From contig NZ_CP087598.1 in assembly GCF_020990385.1 (NCBI RefSeq), positions 62,001 to 126,000 of the forward strand: DNA of 64,000 bases, read 5' to 3'. Within the stretch, counting starts at the first letter, position 1. Every line of letters begins with the position of its first letter. Shown in pieces: positions 1 to 9,161 of this stretch. Both the position numbers and the translations under genes were made by a program. This DNA comes from Paracoccus sp. MA. GTDB lineage: Bacteria > Pseudomonadota > Alphaproteobacteria > Rhodobacterales > Rhodobacteraceae. Below the pieces are notes generated by a model. It was not told where the DNA came from. It saw nothing but the letters and a program-made list of their open reading frames with translations, and did not search any database.

Positions 1-782
1 AGCACGCCGCGCAGCTCGGCCAGGGTCTTGTGGCAGGTCAGGTCCGGCCGCATCGGCGTCAGCGAGATATAGTCGCGCATATTCGCGTCCACGTCACTCT
101 CCGGCGTGGCCTGCGCCGTCTGCGAGCCGCCCAGCACCCACAGGAAGCGCCGGCCGTTCGGCGCGTGATAGGGCTCGACCTCGAAGCGCACGCCCTGGCG
201 GCGGCCCTGGGGCGCGACGCGCGTGCCCTTGACCGAAGCCGCGTCGCAGGGCGGGAAGTTGATATTGTAGAACAGCCGGAAATCCTCGTCCGAGGTCCAG
301 TCGCCGTAATCCAGCAATTGCCGGATCAGCCGCGGCCCGTGCGCGCGCGCCGCCTGGAACGGATCGTCCAGCACGGCGGTGCGTTGGCCCATGTATTGCG
401 ACAGGGCGATGGCGGGCAGGCCCTGCAGCGCCGCCTCCATGGCGCCGCCGACCGTGCCGGAATACATCACGTTCTCGCCCGAATTGTTGCCGCGGTTCAC
501 GCCCGACAGCACCAGGTCCGGCGGGCTCTCGCGCATCACGTCGGCGATGGCGGCCAGGACGCAATCGGCCGGCGTGCCCTCGGCGGCGAAGCGGCGCGGC
601 CCCAGTTCGGCGATCAGCGTCGGATGGACATAGCTGATGCAATGCGCGACGCCCGACTGCTCGAAGGCGGGGGCGACGGTCCAGACCTCGCCCCCCGGGC
701 CCGCGACCTCGGCCGCGATGGCCTCCAGCGCCTCGAGTCCCGGCGCGTTGATGCCGTCGTCATTGGTGATCAGAATGCGCAT
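1..782 (-). CDS. surE: 5'/3'-nucleotidase SurE (3' end cut by window edge)
   Basis: SurE is a metal-dependent nucleoside 5'/3'-monophosphate phosphatase. The protein opens [10 protein letters not shown], with the family's N-terminal Asp pair (D8, D9), and carries the Ser/Asn metal-site stretch [13 protein letters not shown] near residue 95. About 260 codons are present, against a usual length of about 250-265, so only a few residues should lie beyond base 1. The ATG at 782 is the only sensible start because the NDDG motif follows at once. In many alphaproteobacteria surE lies next to pcm, but that neighbour would be outside the window. Family assignment is secure from motif and length. Confidence 0.95.
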   Translation of the reverse strand, partial: MRILITNDDGINAPGLEALEAIAAEVAGPGGEVWTVAPAFEQSGVAHCISYVHPTLIAELGPRRFAAEGTPADCVLAAIADVMRESPPDLVLSGVNRGNNSGENVMYSGTVGGAMEAALQGLPAIALSQYMGQRTAVLDDPFQAARAHGPRLIRQLLDYGDWTSDEDFRLFYNINFPPCDAASVKGTRVAPQGRRQGVRFEVEPYHAPNGRRFLWVLGGSQTAQATPESDVDANMRDYISLTPMRPDLTCHKTLAELRGV

Positions 783-972
783 ATCCGTCCCTGTCCGGCC
801 GCCGCGCGGGGCCACGTCTCGCGCCGCCCGCGCCCTTGCCGTTATCTGCCCGTCCCCTCATGCTTTATCCGCGCCACAGCCTTGCGACAACCCGCTCGAA
901 GGGCCACGGAAGCGTTTGACGCCGGGCTGTTGCCGGGGCAGCATCGAGACAAGGCAATAAGCCGGGCAGGAC

Positions 973-1896
973 ATGCAGATCTATCTTCCCATTGCCGAGG
1001 TGGTGGTCAACGCGCTGGTGCTGATCGGACTCGGCGGCATCGTCGGGCTGATGTCCGGCCTGTTCGGCGTGGGCGGAGGTTTCCTGATCACGCCGCTGCT
1101 GTTCTTCATCGGCATTCCGCCGGCCATCGCGGTGGCGACCGGCGCCAACCAGGTCGTGGCCTCGTCCTTTTCCGGCGTGCTGGCGCATGTCAAGCGCAAG
1201 ACCGTCGACTTCCGCATGGGCTGGGTGCTGCTGGCGGGCGGGCTGGTCGGCTCGTCCGCGGGGGTGCTGCTGTTCAACATGCTGTCGCGGCTGGGTCAGG
1301 TCGATCTGGTGGTGCAGCTCTGCTACGTGATCTTCCTGGGCCTGATCGGCGCGATGATGCTGCAGGAAAGCCTGCGGGCGCTGCACCGCGCGCGCCGCAG
1401 CGGGCCGATCAAGCCGATGCGCCGCCACCAGCACGGCTGGGTGCACAAATGGCCGCTGAAGATGAAGTTCCGCGCCTCGGGCCTGTATATCAGCGCCATT
1501 CCTGTGCTGCTGGTCGGCGCGGCCGTCGGCGTGCTGGGCGCGCTGATGGGCGTGGGCGGCGGCTTCATCATGGTGCCGGCGATGATCTATCTGCTGGGCA
1601 TGCCGACCAAGGTGGTCATCGGCACCTCGCTGTTCCAGATCACCTTCCTGTCGGCCTATACCACGCTGATGCATGCCGTCTCGTCGAACACGGTGGACGT
1701 GATGCTGGCGGTGCTGCTGATCGTCGGCGGCGTCACCGGGGCGCAGATCGGCACGCATCTGGGCGCGCGGCTGCGGGCCGAGCAGCTGCGCATCCTGCTG
1801 GCGCTTCTGGTGCTGGCGGTCTGCGGCAAGCTGGCGCTGGACCTGTTCCTGCGCCCGGACGAGCTTTACTCGATCACGCCGGGGATCCTGCGATGA
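973..1896 (+). CDS. TauE/SafE-family sulfite/anion exporter
   Basis: A 307-residue polytopic inner-membrane protein of the TauE/SafE (former DUF81) family, which exports sulfite, sulfoacetate or related organosulfur anions. It shows the duplicated family signature: GLFGVGGGFLITP near residue 30 and GALMGVGGGFIMVP near residue 190, each in a hydrophobic half, separated by a basic cytoplasmic loop (residues about 140-165). The ATG at 973 is followed directly by the first membrane segment. Its stop overlaps the ATG of the next gene (ATGA), so the two are translationally coupled. The substrate cannot be read from the sequence. Confidence 0.9.
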   Translation: MQIYLPIAEVVVNALVLIGLGGIVGLMSGLFGVGGGFLITPLLFFIGIPPAIAVATGANQVVASSFSGVLAHVKRKTVDFRMGWVLLAGGLVGSSAGVLLFNMLSRLGQVDLVVQLCYVIFLGLIGAMMLQESLRALHRARRSGPIKPMRRHQHGWVHKWPLKMKFRASGLYISAIPVLLVGAAVGVLGALMGVGGGFIMVPAMIYLLGMPTKVVIGTSLFQITFLSAYTTLMHAVSSNTVDVMLAVLLIVGGVTGAQIGTHLGARLRAEQLRILLALLVLAVCGKLALDLFLRPDELYSITPGILR

Positions 1897-2702
1897 GACG
1901 CGCGCTTGCCCCGCTGCTGGCCCTGATGCTGCTGGCCCTGCCGCTGGCCGCGCAGCAGCCGCCCCCTGCCCTGCCCTCCCCTGCTCTGCCGTCCGAGCAG
2001 ATCGTCGCCGGCCTGTCGCGCGACGACGTGGACATCACCACCAGCTTCGACGGCTCCGAGATCATCATCTACGGCGCCATCAAGCGCGAATCCCGCATTC
2101 CGCAGGGCGAACCGCTGGACGTGATCGTCGTGGTCGAGGGGCCGTCCCAGGCCCTGACCGTGCGGCACAAGGAGCGCCGGCTGGGGATCTGGATCAACAC
2201 CGGCCGGGTCAGCATCGGCTCGGCGCCCAGCTTCTATGTCGTGGCCTCGACCCGCCCGCTGCACCTGATCCTGACCCCCGAGGAGGACCAGCGCTACCGC
2301 GTCTCGATCCCGCTGGCGATGCGGGCCTTTGCCGGGCCGATGGAGGTCGAGGACGCCGTGCCCTATACCGAGGCGCTGATCCGCCTGCGCCGCGCCGCCG
2401 ACCTGTATCGCCAGGACGACGGCGCCGTGCGGCTGGCCGAGCAGACGCTGTTCCGCGCCGATGTCCGCCTGCCCGCCAACCTGATCGAGGGCTATTACAG
2501 CACCCGCATCTTCCTGCTGCGCGACGGCAAGGTCATCGACACCTTCCGCGCCCCGATCGAGGTGCGCAAGGTCGGGCTGGAACGCTGGCTCTATCGCCTG
2601 GCGCTGGGACAGCCCTTCATCTACGGCATCATGTCGCTGGCCATCGCGGTGGCGGCGGGCTGGGGCGCCTCGGCCGCGTTCCGGCTGGTCAAGCGATCCT
2701 AG
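1893..2702 (+). CDS. TIGR02186/Alph_Pro_TM family membrane protein
   Basis: A 269-residue protein with an N-terminal signal peptide (LALMLLALPLAAQ), a soluble beta-rich periplasmic domain and a C-terminal membrane segment (about residues 240-262) followed by a short basic tail. This architecture matches the alphaproteobacterial Alph_Pro_TM family (TIGR02186). From general knowledge, this family is often encoded beside TauE-type exporters, as here, where the start codon overlaps the exporter stop. Its role is unknown; an accessory role to the exporter is inference from the coupling. Its last codon overlaps by 4 nt the stop of the convergent gene downstream. Confidence 0.85.
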   Translation: MRRALAPLLALMLLALPLAAQQPPPALPSPALPSEQIVAGLSRDDVDITTSFDGSEIIIYGAIKRESRIPQGEPLDVIVVVEGPSQALTVRHKERRLGIWINTGRVSIGSAPSFYVVASTRPLHLILTPEEDQRYRVSIPLAMRAFAGPMEVEDAVPYTEALIRLRRAADLYRQDDGAVRLAEQTLFRADVRLPANLIEGYYSTRIFLLRDGKVIDTFRAPIEVRKVGLERWLYRLALGQPFIYGIMSLAIAVAAGWGASAAFRLVKRS

Positions 2703-3829
2703 CCGCGCCGGAACGGGCCCATCTCGGCCATGAAGGCCATCTCCTGGCCGACCGCCTGACGCTCGCGCCGCAGGTAGTCGGCGATGGCCTTCCTGAAGCC
2801 CGGGTCCGCCACCCAATGCAGCGAATGGGTCTGGCTGGGCATGTAGCCGCGCGCCAGCTTGTGCTCGCCCTGCGCCCCGGCCTCGACGCGGGACAGGCCA
2901 TGGGCGATGGCCCAGTCGATGGCCTGGTGATAGCACAGTTCGAAATGCAGGAAGGGGTGGTCCTCGACGCAGCCCCAATAGCGACCGTAAAGCGCATCCC
3001 GCCCGATCAGGTTCAGCGCCCCGGCGATGGGCCGGCCCTCGCGCTCGGCCAGGACCAGCAGGCAATCGTCGCGCATGGTGTGGTGCAGGATGTCGAAGAA
3101 GGCGCGGGTCAGGTAAGGCCGGCCCCATTTGCGCCCGCCGGTATCCTGATAGAAGCGCCAGAAGGCGTCCCAATGCCCCGGCCGGATCTGGTCCCCGGTC
3201 AGGCTGCGGATGCTGCCGCCGAAAGCCTGCGCCCGCTCGCGTTCCTTGCGGAGGGCCTTGCGCTTGCGCGAGGACAGCTGCGCCAGGAAGTCGTCATAGG
3301 TCGCATAGCCCTGGTTCAGCCAGTGGAACTGCTCGCTGGCGCGGGGCAGGAAGCCGGCAGCCTCGCCCAGCTCGGCCTCGGCCTCGCTGCAGAAGGTCAC
3401 ATGCGCGCCCGACAGGCCCGATTGCTGCGCGAATTGCGCCATGGCCACCAGCAGCCCGCGCTGCACCGCCGGGCTGGGCGCGATCAGCCGCGGCCCGGTG
3501 ACCGGGGTGAAGGGCACGGCGCATTGCAGCTTGGGGTAATAGCGCCCGCCCGCCCGCTCATAGGCCTGCGCCCAGCCGTGGTCGAAGATATATTCGCCCT
3601 GGCTGTGGGTCTTGACATAGCAAGGCGCGACGCCCGCCACCGCGCCGTCCAGCCGGGCGACCAGATGGCTCGGGTGCCAGCCGGCCTCTTCGCCGACCGA
3701 GCCGGATTCCTCCAGCGCCGACAGGAAGCGATGCGTGGTGAAGGGGTTGGCGTCGGCCCCGCAGCCGTCCCATTCGGCGGCGTCGATCCCGGAAATCGCA
3801 GGCAGGACGGAAACGGCAAGCTCGCTCAT
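2699..3829 (-). CDS. FemAB/GNAT-like acyltransferase (PF04339, DUF482)
   Basis: A 376-residue cytoplasmic protein of the PF04339 group, which has the double GNAT fold of FemAB-type aminoacyl transferases. Recognisable pieces are the N-terminal NPFTTHRFLSALEESGS, the central basic SRKRKALRKERE and the C-terminal EAGAQGEHKLARGYMP, which is highly characteristic of the family. The ATG at 3829 was chosen over upstream in-frame codons because the N-terminus then aligns with the family's short leader. The substrate is unknown; peptidoglycan or amino-acid acylation is only a family-level guess. It lies downstream of the GDPD and RidA genes on the same strand with a 32-nt gap, so co-transcription is likely. 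Confidence 0.85.
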   Translation of the reverse strand: MSELAVSVLPAISGIDAAEWDGCGADANPFTTHRFLSALEESGSVGEEAGWHPSHLVARLDGAVAGVAPCYVKTHSQGEYIFDHGWAQAYERAGGRYYPKLQCAVPFTPVTGPRLIAPSPAVQRGLLVAMAQFAQQSGLSGAHVTFCSEAEAELGEAAGFLPRASEQFHWLNQGYATYDDFLAQLSSRKRKALRKERERAQAFGGSIRSLTGDQIRPGHWDAFWRFYQDTGGRKWGRPYLTRAFFDILHHTMRDDCLLVLAEREGRPIAGALNLIGRDALYGRYWGCVEDHPFLHFELCYHQAIDWAIAHGLSRVEAGAQGEHKLARGYMPSQTHSLHWVADPGFRKAIADYLRRERQAVGQEMAFMAEMGPFRRG

Positions 3830-3861
3830 GGCGGGAAACATAGGCGCGGGCGCGGCGATTG

Positions 3862-4617
3862 TCAGGGCTTGGCGGGCAGGTAATGCTCGAATGTGATATT
3901 GTCGGCGACGCGGCGCGCCTCGGCCTCGGCGGCGGTCGAGCGCACGGTCCAGCACAGCACCGGCACGCCGCGCGCCTTCAGCGCCGCCACCGCCGGATTG
4001 CCCAGATCCCTGCGGTCATGCGAGATGAAGCTGGCCCCCACCCGGTCGAAATCGCCGATGGCCGCCAGATGCGCGCGCGTGGCGTCGTCCAGCATCGGCC
4101 AGTCCCCGGCCTCGTAGCCGCAAGTGGTCAGCCCCACCGTCACCCCGGGCGCCGCGGCATGGAAGGCCGCCACCGCATGCGGGTTGAAGGACATGACCGC
4201 GACCGGCCCGTCATAGCCGGAAAGCAGCCGCGCCACCTCGGCCTGCAGATCGCCCACCTCGGCCGAGGAACGCATGCTCTGGTCCTTGATCTCGATCAGC
4301 AGCGGCACCCGGCCCGCGACCTCGTCCAGCAGTTCGGCCAGCGTCGGGATATGCTCCTCGGTGCCCATGATGCGCAGCATGGACAGCGCGTCGATGCCCA
4401 GGGCGCTGACCAGCCCCTCGGCCCCGGTCAGGCGCGGCAGGTCGTCGTCGTGAAAGACCAGTGCGGTGCCGTCCGAGGCGCGCTGGATGTCGCATTCGAT
4501 GCCGTAGCCGGCGGCGATGGCGGCGCGGAACGCCGCCATGCTGTTTTCCGGCACGCCCGGCCCGTGCAGCCCGCGATGGGCGACGGGCAGGCGCAGGAAA
4601 TCCGGGTGAAGGCCCAT
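3862..4617 (-). CDS. Glycerophosphodiester phosphodiesterase (GDPD family)
   Basis: A 251-residue TIM-barrel phosphodiesterase that hydrolyses glycerophosphodiesters to glycerol-3-phosphate and an alcohol. The N-terminus holds the catalytic block: AHRG (His 13-Arg 14), PENS, IECDIQ with the Glu/Asp metal ligands, and VFHDDDL with the second His. EIK near residue 118 and the C-terminal CWTV complete the pattern. There is no signal peptide, so it is a cytoplasmic UgpQ-type enzyme. The start ATG shares its last base with the TGA of the upstream RidA gene, which indicates coupling. Confidence 0.92.
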   Translation of the reverse strand: MGLHPDFLRLPVAHRGLHGPGVPENSMAAFRAAIAAGYGIECDIQRASDGTALVFHDDDLPRLTGAEGLVSALGIDALSMLRIMGTEEHIPTLAELLDEVAGRVPLLIEIKDQSMRSSAEVGDLQAEVARLLSGYDGPVAVMSFNPHAVAAFHAAAPGVTVGLTTCGYEAGDWPMLDDATRAHLAAIGDFDRVGASFISHDRRDLGNPAVAALKARGVPVLCWTVRSTAAEAEARRVADNITFEHYLPAKP

Positions 4618-5057
4618 CAGGCGAACTCGAAGATCGCCTCGACCTCGACCGCGACGCCGCGCGGCAGGGCCGGGGCCGAGACGGCGGCGCGGGCATGGCG
4701 GCCCTTGTCGCCGAAGACCTCGACCATCAGGTTCGAGCAGCCGTTGATCACCTCGGGCTGGTCGGTGAATTCGGCCGTCGAGTTGACGAAGCCGGTCAGC
4801 TTGACCACCCGCACCACCCGGTCCAGCGACCCCAGCGCCGCCCGCGCCTGCGCCAAGAGCGCCAGGCCGCAGCCGCGCGCCGCCTCGGCCCCCTCCTCGA
4901 CCGCCAGGTCGGCGCCCAGGCGGCCCTTGGCCGGGCTGATCTGGCCCGAAACGAACAGCAGGTTGCCCGTGATCACATAGGGCACGTAATTCGCCGCCGG
5001 GGCCGGCGCGTCGGGCAGCGTGATCCCCAGCTCTGCCAGTTTCGTCTCGATGGACAT
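4617..5057 (-). CDS. RidA/YjgF-family enamine/imine deaminase
   Basis: A 146-residue member of the RidA superfamily, slightly longer than E. coli RidA (128) and closer to the YjgH/Rid subgroup with an N-terminal extension. SGQISPAKGRL, the VVRVVKLTGFVNS core strand and GRHARAAVSAPALPRG near the C-terminus are diagnostic; the Arg in HARAAV corresponds to the substrate-carboxylate-binding Arg of RidA. It probably deaminates reactive 2-aminoacrylate-type intermediates in the cytoplasm. First gene of the RidA-GDPD-acyltransferase run; its stop overlaps the GDPD start. Confidence 0.9.
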   Translation of the reverse strand: MSIETKLAELGITLPDAPAPAANYVPYVITGNLLFVSGQISPAKGRLGADLAVEEGAEAARGCGLALLAQARAALGSLDRVVRVVKLTGFVNSTAEFTDQPEVINGCSNLMVEVFGDKGRHARAAVSAPALPRGVAVEVEAIFEFA

Positions 5058-5066
5058 GCTATCCTC

Positions 5067-5519
5067 CTACCAGTCGATGAAGTCGCGGAAATCGCTCAGC
5101 ACGATGCGCCAGGTGTCCAGCGCATCGTCGAAATTCTTGCGTCCGATGCCGTCCTCCGCAACCCCGATATCCATTTCCACGAAAGGGTCGCCGGTCTCGT
5201 CCAGATAGACCTTGCCGAAACGCTTTTCTCGGTTCCAGCGATTGGCCATTGCCTCGGACATCGGCTCGTCCAGGTCGAAGCCGGCCGAGAACTGGATCGC
5301 GGCGCAGAGCTTTTCGCAATGGTAGAAATAGACCGAGAACCTGGTGCCGTCGATGCGGCTTTCGATCAGCGGGTCGCCCACCGCATCGGTCGAAAGCGTC
5401 GCGGGCAGGCCGAAATCCTGCATCATCAGCAGGATCGCCTCGGGGTCGCCCACGACCTGCGCTTGCGCGGCGGGCACCTGCATCAGCGCCGCCAGCACAA
5501 GGGGAACCAGGGTTCGCAT
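5067..5519 (-). CDS. Secreted YbjN-domain protein
   Basis: About 150 residues with a clear signal peptide (MRTLVPLVLAALMQVPAAQA, cleavage about residue 20) followed by a YbjN domain. The domain is recognised from the VYFYHCEKLCAAIQF strand with two Cys and the downstream helix NRWNREKRFGKVYLD. The start was set at 5519 because GGAG lies 6 nt upstream of this ATG; an adjacent ATG (5522) and a GTG (5534) are less well spaced. YbjN domains resemble secretion-chaperone folds, but no function is known for this periplasmic type. It ends 9 nt before the RidA start, so it may head that operon. Confidence 0.8.
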   Translation of the reverse strand: MRTLVPLVLAALMQVPAAQAQVVGDPEAILLMMQDFGLPATLSTDAVGDPLIESRIDGTRFSVYFYHCEKLCAAIQFSAGFDLDEPMSEAMANRWNREKRFGKVYLDETGDPFVEMDIGVAEDGIGRKNFDDALDTWRIVLSDFRDFIDW

Positions 5520-5564
5520 CATCTTCTCCGTCACGGAATCGCGCGCTGATTACCGCGTCGCGCG

Positions 5565-8500
5565 TCAGGCCACCAGAGCTTCCGCGCGCTTCAGGTCGAC
5601 GCTGACCAGCTGGCTGACCCCCTGCTCGACCATGGTCACGCCGAACAGCCGGTCCATGCGCGACATGGTGACGGCGTGGTGGGTGATCACAAGGAAGCGG
5701 GTGTCGGTGCGCCGCGTCATCTCGTCCATCAGGTCGCAGAATCGGGTGACGTTGGCGTCGTCCAGCGGCGCGTCCACCTCGTCCAGCACGCAGATCGGTG
5801 CCGGATTGGCGAGAAAGACCGCGAAGATCAGCGCCAGCGCCGTCAGCGTCTGCTCGCCGCCCGAGAGCAGGCTGAGGGTGCTGAGCTTTTTCCCCGGCGG
5901 CTGGCACATGATCTCCAGCCCCGCCTCCAGCGGGTCGTCGGATTCGACCAGCACCAGCCGTGCCTCGCCGCCGCCGAACAGATGCGTGAACAGGGTGGTG
6001 AAATTGGCGTTCACCGTGTCGAAGGCCGAAAGCAGCCGCTCGCGCCCCTCGCGGTTCAGGCTGCCGATGCCCTGGCGCAGCTTGCGGATCGCCTCGGTCA
6101 GGTCCTCTTTCTCGGCGCCCAGCCGGTCGCGCTCGGTCTCCAGCTCGCGCTTGTCCTCCTCGGCGCGCAGGTTCACGGCCCCCAGCGCGTCGCGGCTCTG
6201 GCGCAGCCGGGCGATCTGCTCCTCCAGCGCCTCGGCGGCGATCTCCTCGACCTCGCCCAGGAATTCCAGCAGCGCCTCGGGCGTGGCCTCAAGCTCCTCA
6301 TGGATGCGCAGGCGGGCGGCGGCTTCGGCCTCGATGGCGGCCTCGGCCCGGGCCTCGCGGGCGGCGCGGCTCTCGCGCGCGTCGGATGCGGCGCGCTCGG
6401 CCTCGCGCTCGGCCTCGGCGGCAAGGCGCAGCGCCTGGTCGGCGGCGGACAGCGCATCGCGGGCGCGGGCCAGCCGGGCGGCGGCCTGCGCCTCGGCCTC
6501 GGTCAGCACCTCGCGGCGCTCGGCGAGGATCTCGGGCTGGGCCTCGGCCTCCTCCAGATCGGCCGCGGCCTGGTCGCGACGGGCGGCGAGTTCGGCGGCA
6601 CGGGTGCCGGCCTGATCCAGCCGCAGCCGCCAGCCGGATTCCTCCTTGGCGATCTCTTGCAGGCGCTTGGTGCGGGCATTCGCCTCGCGCCGCAGCTCGT
6701 CCAGCGCGCCGCGCCGGGTCAGGGTGGCGATGCGCGCCGCCTCGACGCCCATGCGGGCATGGTCCAGCGCCGAGGCCGCGGCGCCGCGATCGGGCAGTTC
6801 GGCCAGCGCCCGCTCGGCCTCGGCCAGCCGGGCGCGGGCGTCCAGCGCATCCTCGCGATGCCGGGCCAGTTCGGCGCGGGCCGATTCGGCGCGGCTTTGC
6901 GCCATGGACAGCTCGGATTCGGCGCGGGTGACGGCGCGCACGGCATCCGACAGCCCACGCTCGGCCTCGCGCCTTGCATCGCGGGCGCGCTTCTCGGCCT
7001 CGGTCGCGGCCAGGTGGCGGTCGCGCAGCGCCTGATGCGCGGCCTGCGCATCCTCGGCGCGGGCCTGCGCGGTCTCGACATGTTCGGTCAGCTCGGCCAG
7101 CTGGTTGACCTTTTGCAGATGCAGCGCGGCCGAGGAGGCCGCCTCGCCCGCCATCACCCGCATGCCGTCCCAGCGGAACAGGTCTCCGTCCCGCGTCACC
7201 AGCCGCTGGCCGGGGGCGAGCTGCGCCTGCATCGCCGCACCCATTTCCACATCCGCGACCAGCCCGACCTGCGACAGCCGCCGCGCCAGCGCCTCGGGAC
7301 CGTCCACATGCGGCGCCAGCGGCTCGGCGCCCGCCGGCAGCGGCTGCGGCGCGTCATAGCCCGGCAGCCGATGCCAGCCCGAGCCGTCCTCGGCCAGCCC
7401 CACGCCCAGGTCGTCGCCCAGCGCCGCGCCGAAGGCGGTCTCGTAGCCGCGCGCCACGCGCACCAGATCCAGGATCGAGCCGCCGCTATTGCCGCGTTCC
7501 ACCAGACGCTTCAGCGCCGCCATCTCGGCATTCAGCGCCGAGACCTCGCCCTCGGCCTCGGCGCGGGCCGAGCGGGCGACGGATTCCTCGGCCTCCAGCG
7601 CGGCGCGGGCCTCCTCGGCCGCGGCCAGCGCCTCCTCGGTCTGCTCGACGCGGTCGCGGGCTTCCTCCTGCGCCGCCTCGGCGGCTTCGCGGGCGCTCGC
7701 GGCCTCGGTGCCGGCCTCGGCGGCGCGGGCGGCGGCCGCCTCGGCCTCGGCGGCGGCGCGGGTGGCGCGGTCCTGCATCTGCCGCAGGTCGTGGACCAGC
7801 CGCTCGGCGGATTGGTGACGGGCGGCGAGGCGGGCGGATTCGTCGGTCAGCTCGGCCAGCTTGGCCTCGACCTCGCGCAACGCCTCGGCGGCTTCCTCGG
7901 CGGCGGTGCCGGCGGCCTCCAGCCGTTCGTCATGGCCCTGCCCGGCCTTTTCCAGCTCGCGCCTTTCCCATTCCAGCCGCGCGATCACTTCGCCGGCGTC
8001 GCGGTTCAGCGCCGATTCCCGCTCGATGTCGCGGTCGAGCTGGGCGATGCGCGCCAGAAGCGTCTGGATCGCCTGGGCGGCGCGGGCCTCGGCCTCGTCC
8101 AGCGCCTCGCGCTCGACGGTGGCGCGGGACAGGATGGCGCTCGCGACCTGCTCCTCCTCGCGCAGCGGCGGCAGCTTCGCCTCGGCCGCCTCGCGGGCGG
8201 CGATGGCGCGGCGGGCATGGGCCTCGGCATCAGTGGCGGCGCGGATCGCGGCCCGCAAAGCCTCGGCCGTCCCGGCCTTGGCCTGCTCGGCCTCGGCCCA
8301 GCGGCAATAAAGCAGCACGCCCTCGGCCCGGCGCAGGGCGGCGCCGATCTCGCGATAGCGCGCGGCGGCGCGGGCCTGCCGGGCCAGGCTGGCGGCCTGC
8401 GTGGACAGCTGGTCCAGCGTGTCGTCGACGCGGGTCAGGTTCGCCTCGGCCGCGTTCAGCTTCAGCTCGGCCTCGTGCCGGCGCTGGTAGAGGCCGGAAA

Positions 8501-9008
8501 TCCCCGCCGCCTCCTCCAGCACCCGGCGGCGCGCCTTGGGCTTGGCGTTGATCAGCTCGGAAATCTGTCCCTGCCGCACCAGCGCCGGCGAATGCGCCCC
8601 GGTCGAGGCATCCGCGAACAGCATCTGCACGTCGCGCGCCCGCACCTCTTTCCCGTTGATGCGATAGGCCGAACCGGCGTCGCGGGTGATGCGGCGGGTG
8701 ATGTCCAGCGTGTCGGCGTCGTTCAGCCCGGCGGGGGCAAGGCGCTGCTTGTTGTCGATGGTCAGCGTGACCTCGGCATGGGCGCGGGCGGAGCGCCGGG
8801 CGGTGCCGGCAAAGATCACGTCCTCCATCCCCTCGCCGCGCATGGCGGTGGGCCGGTTTTCGCCCATGACCCAGCGCAGCGCCTCCAGCAGGTTCGACTT
8901 GCCGCAGCCGTTCGGGCCGACCACGCCGGTCAGGCCCTCGTGGATGACCAGATCGGTCGGGTCCACGAAGCTCTTGAAACCATTGAGGCGCAGGCGGTCG
9001 AAACGCAA
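5565..9008 (-). CDS. smc: Chromosome segregation protein SMC
   Basis: A 1147-residue SMC ATPase, the core of condensin. The N-terminal head has Walker A GPNGCGKS at residues 31-38. Long Ala/Glu/Arg-rich coiled coils flank a hinge at roughly residues 510-640. The C-terminal head has the ABC signature LSGGEQTL and Walker B ICVLDEVDAP. The start is a TTG at 9008 giving (M)RFDRLRLNGFKSF, the conserved SMC opening; no in-frame ATG lies close upstream. The reading frame continues upstream but that part has no SMC homology. Divergent from lrgA. The coiled coils are unusually Ala-rich, which follows from the GC content. Kleisin partners scpA/scpB are not in the window. Confidence 0.95.
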   Translation of the reverse strand: MRFDRLRLNGFKSFVDPTDLVIHEGLTGVVGPNGCGKSNLLEALRWVMGENRPTAMRGEGMEDVIFAGTARRSARAHAEVTLTIDNKQRLAPAGLNDADTLDITRRITRDAGSAYRINGKEVRARDVQMLFADASTGAHSPALVRQGQISELINAKPKARRRVLEEAAGISGLYQRRHEAELKLNAAEANLTRVDDTLDQLSTQAASLARQARAAARYREIGAALRRAEGVLLYCRWAEAEQAKAGTAEALRAAIRAATDAEAHARRAIAAREAAEAKLPPLREEEQVASAILSRATVEREALDEAEARAAQAIQTLLARIAQLDRDIERESALNRDAGEVIARLEWERRELEKAGQGHDERLEAAGTAAEEAAEALREVEAKLAELTDESARLAARHQSAERLVHDLRQMQDRATRAAAEAEAAAARAAEAGTEAASAREAAEAAQEEARDRVEQTEEALAAAEEARAALEAEESVARSARAEAEGEVSALNAEMAALKRLVERGNSGGSILDLVRVARGYETAFGAALGDDLGVGLAEDGSGWHRLPGYDAPQPLPAGAEPLAPHVDGPEALARRLSQVGLVADVEMGAAMQAQLAPGQRLVTRDGDLFRWDGMRVMAGEAASSAALHLQKVNQLAELTEHVETAQARAEDAQAAHQALRDRHLAATEAEKRARDARREAERGLSDAVRAVTRAESELSMAQSRAESARAELARHREDALDARARLAEAERALAELPDRGAAASALDHARMGVEAARIATLTRRGALDELRREANARTKRLQEIAKEESGWRLRLDQAGTRAAELAARRDQAAADLEEAEAQPEILAERREVLTEAEAQAAARLARARDALSAADQALRLAAEAEREAERAASDARESRAAREARAEAAIEAEAAARLRIHEELEATPEALLEFLGEVEEIAAEALEEQIARLRQSRDALGAVNLRAEEDKRELETERDRLGAEKEDLTEAIRKLRQGIGSLNREGRERLLSAFDTVNANFTTLFTHLFGGGEARLVLVESDDPLEAGLEIMCQPPGKKLSTLSLLSGGEQTLTALALIFAVFLANPAPICVLDEVDAPLDDANVTRFCDLMDEMTRRTDTRFLVITHHAVTMSRMDRLFGVTMVEQGVSQLVSVDLKRAEALVA

Positions 9009-9106
9009 TGCGAGGGGTCCACGAAGAAGGTCCAGATGCCGGGGATTCTTGGCGATCCCGGGTCCCAAGTCAACACAAACCCCCAGATATGGCGGGCTCT
9101 CGGCGG

Positions 9107-9115
9107 TTATCCACA
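9107..9115 (+). promoter_or_regulatory. Perfect DnaA-box 9-mer
   Basis: TTATCCACA, identical to the E. coli consensus DnaA box, lies in the 153-bp gap between the divergent smc and lrgA starts. A weaker 7/9 match (TTCACCACA) follows at 9127-9135 in the same orientation. With only one strong box and no long AT-rich tract this does not look like an origin. DnaA-linked transcription control of smc or lrgA is possible but unproven. Confidence 0.4.
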
Positions 9116-9161
9116 AGATTTGAGGGTTCACCACAAGAAATACGCTGTTAATCTGGCCGGC

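Noticed and set aside
9009..9161. Replication origin between smc and lrgA
   Set aside because: Only one perfect DnaA box and one poor one, no long AT-rich unwinding region, and none of the usual alphaproteobacterial origin neighbours.
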